Below, piece after piece: positions 8,349 through 14,992 of a DNA stretch of 38,708 nucleotides. The translations under genes and the position numbers were made by a program. Each line of letters starts with the position of its first letter. The stretch's first letter is position 1. The notes beneath the pieces were generated by a model. That model was not told where the DNA came from, did not search any database, and worked only from the letters and a program-made list of their open reading frames with translations. Location: assembly GCA_041739085.1 (NCBI GenBank), contig JBGSON010000010.1, positions 1 to 38,708 on the forward strand, written 5' to 3'. This stretch comes from JBGSON01 sp041739085 (GTDB taxonomy: Bacteria; Patescibacteriota; Gracilibacteria; CAIRYL01).

Positions 8349-9743
8349 ATGAAGTTTTCGTATATCGCGATCAACAACGAATATCAGAAGGTGACCGGAC
8401 TCATCACCGCTGAAGATGTCGATGGAGCAAAAGAAGAACTTCACAAAATGGGGCTTTCCGTTCTCGAGATATCAAAAGATGAAAGCCCGGAATTCCAGCC
8501 GATCGACGAGGGGATCCAGAGCTTCTGGTTTTTTGTGCGGGACACGAAGGGGAAGGAGGCTTCCGGAACGATCGATGCTCCGGACAGGAAGAACGCGTAC
8601 CGGCGTCTTGTTTCGGAATACAATTTCAGCGTCCTTGGGCTTTGTCCTGCAAGTGTTCCTCAGGAAAAGAGGCAGGAGGAGGGGTCCGTTGGGCTGAAGG
8701 AACTGGAAGAAGAAGTGCTCTTCGAGTTCGGGATCGAAGCGCCGCACCGCGATGTCATGCAGTCTGAACGGGAAGAAGTCGTGAAACTCACGAATGAGAA
8801 TTTTTTGGAACAGAGAAAGAGGATCCAGGACGAGGTCGATACCGTGAGTCAGAAAGCAGAAGAAATCCTCGAAAAGTACAAAGAAAAAATAATGCCTGAG
8901 GAATACCGGACGATCAGGCGGAACAAGGACATCCTCATCCGCATGAAGCTCTCCACGAATCTCTCCTATATCCAGCAGCTCTCGGAAGACCTGTTTGAAA
9001 GCATCCATTCGGTCATTCTCAAGTATGAGGGGAGGATGATCGAAGACGAGGGGATATCGGATACAGAGGACGACCAGGTGGTCGAAGGAGTCCAAAAAGA
9101 GGCGCTCGAAAACACATCGACGCTCGGACAGCTCCAGCATATCTCACGAAGACTCAATACGCTTCTCAAAAAACGCCAGTTCGCGGCAAAAAGACAGAAG
9201 GAAAAAAGAAAAGAAGAAGACCGGCTCAAGAAAAAAATACAAAAGACGAGCCATTTCAAGTACATGATCATCTCTTTCCAAAAATTCCTCTTTTCCAAGA
9301 GTTCCGTCATGAGGAAACAGAGGTGGCAGGAATTCATGAATTATTTCAGCCTCTGGAAGCGGTCGAAAAAGGAAGTGGAAGAGCAGAAAATCGACGAACA
9401 GATCGAAAAGGAAGCAGAAGAGTTACAGCAACAGCTCTCCGGAAAAATGACGATGGGGTTCGTCCTCCAGGAGATGCGGATTTTTATCGGATGGCTTCTC
9501 GGATTTTTCACCATGCTCTTTTTTGTCGGTGCGTTTACTGTGGAAAAGGGGCTCGCTCCTCTCCTGCCTTTTGTAAAGAACCTTTTCGCGACACCGTTCC
9601 TTGTGGATTGCGCAGCGTTTCTTTTTCTCTTTTCCGTTACACTCAGCCTCTGGAATCACTTTCTCAGAAGAAGAGGGATACTCTTTGCCCTCACCTCATT
9701 CGTATCGATCGGGCTTTTCCTCCTCTATATCTTTAACTTCTAA
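8349..9743 (+). CDS. Coiled-coil membrane protein with tandem GspF/PilC-like N-terminal repeats
   Basis: The first 105 residues contain two copies of the short repeat found at the N-terminus of type II secretion F/PilC proteins. The first is FSYIAINNEYQKVTGLITAE ... MGLSVLEIS and the second FWFFVRDTKGKEASGTIDAP ... FSVLGL. A long charged coiled-coil region follows (about 115-370), and then three hydrophobic segments in the last 95 residues (about 375-400, 415-435, 445-464). The conserved T2SF membrane domains are absent, so this is not a normal PilC. It may link to the pilus or secretion apparatus whose prepilin peptidase is encoded at 30852. It starts 57 bases after ribE. Function is unknown; the repeat assignment is from pattern recognition. 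Confidence 0.8.
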   Translation: MKFSYIAINNEYQKVTGLITAEDVDGAKEELHKMGLSVLEISKDESPEFQPIDEGIQSFWFFVRDTKGKEASGTIDAPDRKNAYRRLVSEYNFSVLGLCPASVPQEKRQEEGSVGLKELEEEVLFEFGIEAPHRDVMQSEREEVVKLTNENFLEQRKRIQDEVDTVSQKAEEILEKYKEKIMPEEYRTIRRNKDILIRMKLSTNLSYIQQLSEDLFESIHSVILKYEGRMIEDEGISDTEDDQVVEGVQKEALENTSTLGQLQHISRRLNTLLKKRQFAAKRQKEKRKEEDRLKKKIQKTSHFKYMIISFQKFLFSKSSVMRKQRWQEFMNYFSLWKRSKKEVEEQKIDEQIEKEAEELQQQLSGKMTMGFVLQEMRIFIGWLLGFFTMLFFVGAFTVEKGLAPLLPFVKNLFATPFLVDCAAFLFLFSVTLSLWNHFLRRRGILFALTSFVSIGLFLLYIFNF

Positions 9744-9760
9744 CCCGCAGATGGGTTTTT
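9742..9760 (+). terminator. Short terminator-like hairpin
   Basis: AACCC (9742-9746) and GGGTT (9753-9757) form a 5-bp stem with loop GCAGAT, followed by TTT. It overlaps the stop codon of the preceding gene. The stem and T-run are short, so termination would be partial at best. Confidence 0.3.
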
Positions 9761-9829
9761 ACAGGAGGAAGTTGTCTTTTCGAGATAATTTTGTGTAGAA
9801 TTGACCGCGATTGAATTCATATTTGTATT

Positions 9830-10708
9830 GTGAACTTCACTGATTTTCCCGTAGGGCCGTTCTATTTTTCGACTGGTGGGGTGATTTTTCTCTTCGGTGT
9901 CATCCTCTGCACCTGGATGCTCACGCGGACGGTACACGAGAAAGGGTTGTCTCTTTCGTTCCTCAATGACAAACTCATACTCTTTGCCATCGGGGGATTC
10001 CTGGCAGGAAGACTCGGCGCCATGGGCCGTTTCTGGTCGTACTTTGAGGAAGATTATGAAGGGACGGGGTTAGGGGAGCAATCCATTGTCTTCTTCAAGA
10101 AATTTTTTATCTTCTGGCACGGAGGGCTTGATCCTTTCTGGACGGGGATAGGCTTTCTTTTCCTTTTTCTCGTCATTGCAGTAGTAAAAAAGGAGAATTA
10201 TTGGAAGTGGTTTGACGCTTTCGTTCTCCCGACGCTCCTCCTTCTCATGTTCTGGAATATCGGGGCATTTTTTTCCGGATGGGATTATGGGAGGCCGGTC
10301 TCAGAGAATTTTCCCTTCGGAGTGACCTATAACATGATGGAGGTCAGGTATTCCGTTCCGGTCCATCCCGTGCAGCTCTATTCGTTTTTTTATTTTTTCC
10401 TCCTCTTTATCGTCGGGCTGAAGTGGTGGTACAAGCATTTTTCCAAAAAAGACGGGACGTTTTTCGGGACGGTCGTACTTTTTGTGTTTATCGGAAACGG
10501 AATACTCGAGTTTTTCCGCGGGGATACGACGACCATGATCAACCTTCAGTTCTTTGAGATGCGGATCCCGCAATTCGCAAGCTTTCTCCTCGCATTCTTT
10601 TCCATCTTCTTCCTCATTTTTCATACGCACCGGACCGGTCAAGACCATCTTTCGCCCGATCCGAAGGAAAAAACGGATGCAGAAACAAGCGCACCCCCTG
10701 AGCAATAA
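9830..10708 (+). CDS. lgt: Prolipoprotein diacylglyceryl transferase (divergent)
   Basis: Lgt transfers diacylglycerol from phosphatidylglycerol to the lipobox cysteine of prolipoproteins in the cytoplasmic membrane. The 292-aa product has about seven membrane segments. Family landmarks are present in order: FWHGGLD (the SFHGG region), NIGAFFSGWDYGRPV (the GNFxNxExxGR region), VPVHPVQLY and EFFRGDT (the conserved EFFR). Several invariant positions differ, as is common in this kind of genome. The start is a GTG at 9830. It heads a tight group with genes at 10726 and 11248 (gaps of 17 and 24 bases). At least one lipoprotein-like substrate is encoded at 37839-38306. Confidence 0.88.
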   Translation: MNFTDFPVGPFYFSTGGVIFLFGVILCTWMLTRTVHEKGLSLSFLNDKLILFAIGGFLAGRLGAMGRFWSYFEEDYEGTGLGEQSIVFFKKFFIFWHGGLDPFWTGIGFLFLFLVIAVVKKENYWKWFDAFVLPTLLLLMFWNIGAFFSGWDYGRPVSENFPFGVTYNMMEVRYSVPVHPVQLYSFFYFFLLFIVGLKWWYKHFSKKDGTFFGTVVLFVFIGNGILEFFRGDTTTMINLQFFEMRIPQFASFLLAFFSIFFLIFHTHRTGQDHLSPDPKEKTDAETSAPPEQ

Positions 10709-10725
10709 TTTTTTTTACTATTCCC

Positions 10726-11223
10726 ATGAACATCGATCTCCCCATCCTCGAGTGGTTCGACAAGATTACTTTCTTTATGAACTCCGCAAGCTTTGACTAT
10801 GTCGCGAGGATCGTCATCATTTATTGTGCCGCGCTCTGGCTCTCTCTTGTCATCTGGGTGACACGGGATGCGATCCACCGGAGTTCCAACATCCTCTTCC
10901 AGATCGGAGTGATCCTCATCAATATTTTTCTCCCCATTTTCGGGCTGGTCCTCTATCTCATCATCCGGCCGGAAAAGACACTCCTCGAAAAATATCAGGA
11001 AGACCTCGAATACCGTCTTCTTGAAGGAGGATCAGATTTCTGTTTCTCCTGCGGAGCACCGGCGAAAACGGAGTTCGCATACTGCCCAAATTGCGGAGAA
11101 GAGCTCACCCAGGAGTGCGGGAAGTGTTCAAAGAAATATTCCAGGAGATGGAAGATCTGCCCGTATTGCGGAGAAGGAAAAGAAACGCCGAAAAAAAAGA
11201 AAAAAACAAAAGGTAAAGAATAG
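10726..11223 (+). CDS. Membrane protein with C-terminal double zinc ribbon
   Basis: The 165-aa product has two membrane segments (about residues 25-45 and 55-80) separated by the basic turn TRDAIHRSS. This arrangement resembles the N-terminal membrane module of cardiolipin-synthase-type proteins. A cytoplasmic double zinc ribbon follows: CFSCG ... CPNCG and CGKCS ... CPYCG, eight cysteines in four CxxC pairs (about 108-152). The end is a lysine-rich tail. It lies 17 bases after lgt. The zinc ribbons suggest a structural or interaction role at the inner face of the membrane; the actual function is unknown. Confidence 0.85.
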   Translation: MNIDLPILEWFDKITFFMNSASFDYVARIVIIYCAALWLSLVIWVTRDAIHRSSNILFQIGVILINIFLPIFGLVLYLIIRPEKTLLEKYQEDLEYRLLEGGSDFCFSCGAPAKTEFAYCPNCGEELTQECGKCSKKYSRRWKICPYCGEGKETPKKKKKTKGKE

Positions 11224-11247
11224 ATTTTCCCATTTCACTTTATTTCT

Positions 11248-11628
11248 ATGAACTTCTCCATACCTCAATTCCTTTTCACGAGCAAAGGCTCGATCCCTGA
11301 TCCCCAGTGGTTCATCATCTTCACGCTCGCCTGCAGCGCGCTCCTTTTCCTCACTTCTTTCTTCGGGAAGAGAGTCATCGACCGGGACAAGCACAAGGCG
11401 CTTTTTAAGACGTTCAAAAAATCGACCTTCCTCCTCAACACCTTTGCCGTTGTCTATCTCATCCTCCTCTGGTTCCGGCTTGAGGCGATCCGGTTTTTCT
11501 CCATGCGTCTTTTCTGGCTCATCACGGATATCCTCTACACCTGGTTCATCATCTCGAAAGTCCTCTATTATGCTGATCTGAAGAACAGGATCAAAAGGGG
11601 GCAGAAAGAGAGATCGGTCATGAGTTAG
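11248..11628 (+). CDS. Small integral membrane protein, 126 aa
   Basis: This is an unrecognised protein with three hydrophobic segments (about residues 22-40, 58-76 and 84-105). Basic residues lie between the first two (GKRVIDRDKHKALFKTFKK) and at the C-terminus. It is the last member of the lgt group, 24 bases after the zinc-ribbon gene. A CAAARNA heptamer array begins two bases after its stop codon. Confidence 0.75.
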   Translation: MNFSIPQFLFTSKGSIPDPQWFIIFTLACSALLFLTSFFGKRVIDRDKHKALFKTFKKSTFLLNTFAVVYLILLWFRLEAIRFFSMRLFWLITDILYTWFIISKVLYYADLKNRIKRGQKERSVMS

Positions 11629-11630
11629 AA

Positions 11631-11696
11631 CAAAGCACAAAACACAAAGCACAAAAGAAATAAGATAATGTATCGGGATTCTTTTCTCTTTTGTGT
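11631..11696. repeat. CAAARNA heptamer array with inverted partner
   Basis: Four direct heptamers (caaagca, caaaaca, caaagca, caaaaga; 11631-11658) are followed about 30 bases later by the inverted partner cttttgtgttttctc (11684-11698). CACAAAAG and CTTTTGTG can form an 8-bp stem. It lies immediately after a stop codon and before pyrF. The same repeat family occurs at 14821, 32653 and 33112. Confidence 0.6.
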
Positions 11697-11720
11697 TTTC
11701 TCTTTTCTGACTTGACCTCT

Positions 11721-12596
11721 ATGCACTTCGCGGATGAACTCCTCCGGAAAATTGAAGAGAAGAAATCTCCTCTCTGCCTTGGTCTCGATCCTCATTTTCA
11801 TCTTATTCCCGATCATCTGAAGAAAGATGGAGTGAAGCCTGCCCAGTCGATCCTTACGTTTCTCACGGGGATCATAGAAGCGGTCCATGATCTCGTTCCC
11901 TGCGTAAAGATCCAGACCGCATTTTTCGAGATCTTCGGATCTGCGGGGATAGAGGCGCTCGAGAAGACTTCTCTCTTCGCAAAGGAGAAAGGACTCTTCG
12001 TCATCCTCGACGGGAAGAGAAATGATATCGGGTCGACTGCCGAAGCTTATGCGGAAGCATATCTCGGGAATTTCCGTCCGTATGATGCGCTCACCGTGAA
12101 CCCCTACCTCGGAAGCGACGGGATCATTCCGTTTATCGAGAAATGCGATGCAAACGGGAAGGGGATTTTCATCCTGGTGAAGACATCAAATCCGAGCGGG
12201 GGAGAATTTCAGGATCTCTCCGTGGGAGACGAACTCCTTCATGAGCATGTCGCACGAAAGGTGGCGATCTGGGGAAGGAATTCTGTGGGAGCGTCCGGGT
12301 TTTCGAGCATCGGAGCAGTCGTCGGAGCGACCTATCCTGATGAGCTGAAGCTCCTCCGGAAAGATATGGCGGCGCAGATTTTTCTCGTTCCCGGTTATGG
12401 AGCACAGGGCGGATCGGCGGAAGATGTCGCTCCTGCTTTTTACAAAGGCGGGAAGGGCGCCATAGTCAATTCCTCAAGGGGTATTCTTTTCGCGTACCGG
12501 GACGCAAAGGAAGAGAGCGAAAAGTATCTGGAATGCGCGCGGACCGCATGCGAGAAAGCGAGAGATGAACTCTGGGCGGCGGCGACGGCCAATTAA
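11721..12596 (+). CDS. pyrF: Orotidine 5'-phosphate decarboxylase (type 2)
   Basis: The enzyme decarboxylates OMP to UMP, the last step of pyrimidine synthesis. I start it at the ATG at 11721 (MHFADELLRKIEEKKSPL), which leads directly into the conserved CLGLDPHFHLIP; the in-frame start 30 bases upstream has repeat-like composition. The catalytic Asp-Lys-Asp array is visible as ILDGKRNDIGSTA. Further family motifs are LTVNPYLGSDG, ILVKTSNPSGGEFQDL, IGAVVGATYPDE and FLVPGYGAQGG. The length of 291 aa fits the longer type 2 subfamily. It stands alone, without other pyr genes. Confidence 0.95.
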   Translation: MHFADELLRKIEEKKSPLCLGLDPHFHLIPDHLKKDGVKPAQSILTFLTGIIEAVHDLVPCVKIQTAFFEIFGSAGIEALEKTSLFAKEKGLFVILDGKRNDIGSTAEAYAEAYLGNFRPYDALTVNPYLGSDGIIPFIEKCDANGKGIFILVKTSNPSGGEFQDLSVGDELLHEHVARKVAIWGRNSVGASGFSSIGAVVGATYPDELKLLRKDMAAQIFLVPGYGAQGGSAEDVAPAFYKGGKGAIVNSSRGILFAYRDAKEESEKYLECARTACEKARDELWAAATAN

Positions 12597-12611
12597 TTCT
12601 ACGTCGAATTT

Positions 12612-14195
12612 ATGTTTAAAGGTTTTGCTGCAGGCATAGATGTTGGTCCATTGGAGGTTCAATATTCTGGAAGCCCACTGATTCAATATCTAGATCCATC
12701 ATCATTTCAGAATGTAATACTTGGATTTTTGGCCTTGTTGGTACCCATAAGTATCGCATTTTTATCAGAGATATTAAGAATTGAAGGAGCAGAAAAAAAA
12801 TTCCAATTGAGATTAGTATTTTCAGAAGTATTTAATTATTGGCTGCTTACATATATTTCAGTTGCTACATTATTTTTCTTTTCATTTTTTTCCATTGATA
12901 GTTCCCACCAATGGAAAATTGGCTCCATAATAGTATTAGTATTATATTTTTTGTTTGTAATATTCCCAACCATAAAAATAAATAGATATATTCACGGAGA
13001 TAAAGATCGGTTTGAGAAAAAGTATATAAAAAATTTAAAATTTACTTTTTGGAGCAAGAACGACAATGACCTTGTCGAAAAGTTGTTTGATTCATGGCAA
13101 GCCATTTGGGGCAGGGAAAAGCTAAAATATAAGGATGAGGAAGAATATACAGGATTGTTTATTGCAGGGATTAATAATGCTTTGAAATATGAATACTTTG
13201 AACTTTCGATTAGATTACTTAAAAATTATCTGAAGGATATTGAAAAAAGGAACGAGATATTGATAACAAACAACATTTTCCCAAATCTATTACAATGGGG
13301 TGAGAAGGGTTGGAATAATCGCAATAAAAAGGATCGAGAATTAAATTTTCCCCCTTATAGTATTGATTCGTATTATAATGATTTTTTTGTCAAAATTGTT
13401 ACGTATATTTTGAAAAGCAATCATAGAATTATGCTTTTTAAAGACTTCGGTGAATTTGTAGATAAAATGACCAAAAAAATGGAGAAAGAACAAGAATACC
13501 AGAAGACTCATCATGGGTTATATAAGACAATAATTCATAATTTTTGTTTTGCTTTTTTTGATTTGGTTTCACGCTCTAGAGGTGATAGTTATGGTTGGGA
13601 ATTGTGGGAAGGTGATTATCCAAAAACTTGGACTATAAATTACTGCCGACTGCAGAATAATGATATTTTTATTATACAAATTCTAAATAATTACTTCGAT
13701 TGGATACGGGAAAATCTTAACAAAAATGCGATTTCAGGTATTAACAACCAAATTAATGAACTTTCGGTCAATTTATTCCCAACAGCATCTCCCTCGACAT
13801 TTGGATGCTTTTTGAATTTTGTCTTTAATTATAATGATAGAGACATTGAGAGCTTAGAGAAATTATTGGAAGATGACATAAGTATGGGATTTCATATGGA
13901 TTCATTTTCCTCAATATTCGCAGCCGATTCGGAGAATGAAGCAATAACGAGACAGGAGCGATTACTTAAAGAGAAGGACATCGAAACCTATAATATTATT
14001 TCATGGTTGTTTTCAAACCAAAAACACTTTCGCCACATAAACATTGAATATTTAGAAAATGCCAAAAAGCAGGCGATAGAATTATCAAAAATGTATCAAG
14101 AAGAAAGCAGGCAAAAAAATGACATCGACCTGTTGATAGAAATAATCAATGAAATATTAGTAAGAATAGGGAAAAACAATACCCCTACACTATAA
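12612..14195 (+). CDS. AT-rich membrane-anchored protein of unknown function
   Basis: I do not recognise this 527-aa product. The N-terminus holds three hydrophobic segments (about 32-53, 77-95 and 102-120). A large cytoplasmic, mostly helical region follows, rich in Asn, Lys, Ile and aromatic residues, without a visible catalytic motif. Base composition is strikingly AT-rich compared with pyrF and pheT on either side, and codon use changes abruptly at both ends. It begins 15 bases after pyrF and ends 21 bases before the convergent translin-family gene. Horizontal acquisition is the simplest explanation. A membrane-anchored defence or toxin-type protein is possible but cannot be shown from the sequence. 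Confidence 0.8.
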   Translation: MFKGFAAGIDVGPLEVQYSGSPLIQYLDPSSFQNVILGFLALLVPISIAFLSEILRIEGAEKKFQLRLVFSEVFNYWLLTYISVATLFFFSFFSIDSSHQWKIGSIIVLVLYFLFVIFPTIKINRYIHGDKDRFEKKYIKNLKFTFWSKNDNDLVEKLFDSWQAIWGREKLKYKDEEEYTGLFIAGINNALKYEYFELSIRLLKNYLKDIEKRNEILITNNIFPNLLQWGEKGWNNRNKKDRELNFPPYSIDSYYNDFFVKIVTYILKSNHRIMLFKDFGEFVDKMTKKMEKEQEYQKTHHGLYKTIIHNFCFAFFDLVSRSRGDSYGWELWEGDYPKTWTINYCRLQNNDIFIIQILNNYFDWIRENLNKNAISGINNQINELSVNLFPTASPSTFGCFLNFVFNYNDRDIESLEKLLEDDISMGFHMDSFSSIFAADSENEAITRQERLLKEKDIETYNIISWLFSNQKHFRHINIEYLENAKKQAIELSKMYQEESRQKNDIDLLIEIINEILVRIGKNNTPTL

Positions 14196-14216
14196 GGAAA
14201 TTTTGATTGCGGAAGA

Positions 14217-14804
14217 TTATATTTTCCCCGGCGTCTTAAGTGCGATGAGCCTCAGGTCATAGAGGATCTCCTCGATCCTTCGGAGATTCCTTTCCGAGTC
14301 GTCGTATTTGCTCCGCATTTTTTTCGAGAGAGGGAGGCGCGAGAGTTCACGGACGACCTCTTCCGTGATATCCCGGAATCCCTCGATCTCTTTTATGCGA
14401 TCAGGATGAGCGATCGTCACCGCCCTCCGTACGAGCTCACCCGTGGCATCGCATATTCCGGAAAGATTTTGTTCGGCTGTGAGGAGAATATTTTTCGGGA
14501 ATGAAGCCTCTTCTCCGGTGAGAAATGCGCCGAGATATTTCGCTTCCGCATACTCCTCGACTGCTTCAGAGTACATCCCCTGCTCGAGGAGGAACGGATT
14601 TTTTTTGAGAATGGGGTGGAGTTCCACGAAAAGCGATTCTGCAGCGGAAACCGCTGTCCTGCTCTCATATTCATTTCCCCTCCGGAGGAGGGCGATCGCG
14701 CCTTTGGACTGGACGCGGATGGATTCGAAGCGGCTTTTTTGTTCGCGGATAAGTTCGCCTTTTCTGAGATAATCTTTGATGAAAGGGAGGAGTGATTTCA
14801 GCAT
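14217..14804 (-). CDS. Translin-family RNA/DNA-binding protein
   Basis: The 195-aa, all-helical product shows the layout of the translin superfamily. It has an N-terminal helix with repeated basic positions (REQKSRFESIRVQSKGAIALL). The central signature is MYSEAVEEYAEAKYLGAFLTG. The C-terminal helix contains LSGICDATGELVRRAVT, matching the family's LxGLxDxxGELRR. Translins form octameric shells that bind single-stranded nucleic acid. I start it at the ATG at 14804; the 14 residues encoded upstream in frame come from the heptamer repeat and would form a spurious hydrophobic leader. It diverges from pheT across that repeat. Function here is unknown. Confidence 0.75.
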   Translation of the reverse strand: MLKSLLPFIKDYLRKGELIREQKSRFESIRVQSKGAIALLRRGNEYESRTAVSAAESLFVELHPILKKNPFLLEQGMYSEAVEEYAEAKYLGAFLTGEEASFPKNILLTAEQNLSGICDATGELVRRAVTIAHPDRIKEIEGFRDITEEVVRELSRLPLSKKMRSKYDDSERNLRRIEEILYDLRLIALKTPGKI

Positions 14805-14820
14805 GGGAAGTAGAAAAAAG

Positions 14821-14902
14821 CACAAAATACAAAGTACAAAGTACAAAATATTTTAGAAAATTGGAATCAAACGGTTTTGTGTTTTGTACTTTGTGTTTTG
14901 TA
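14821..14902. repeat. Heptamer inverted repeat between the translin gene and pheT
   Basis: Four CAAARTA-type heptamers (14821-14848) face four inverted ones (14875-14902) across a 26-base loop. The 28-base arms are complementary at 24 positions, and most mismatches are transitions that would pair as G-U in RNA on one strand. Open frames running through it produce false N-terminal extensions on both neighbouring genes. This looks like an empty, gene-less member of the family that surrounds the four-helix-bundle gene at 32687. Confidence 0.7.
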
Positions 14903-14992
14903 TTGCTCATGTATTCGAGTGATCTTGAGTCATCCCCACTTCCCTTTTCCCCCTCCTTCCCGTACAATCACCCTCGATATTTTGACTCTCCC

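Noticed and set aside
14792..14992. 67-residue N-terminal extension of PheT
   Set aside because: It is encoded by the heptamer repeat and intergenic sequence; the conserved N-terminus begins at the ATG at 14993.
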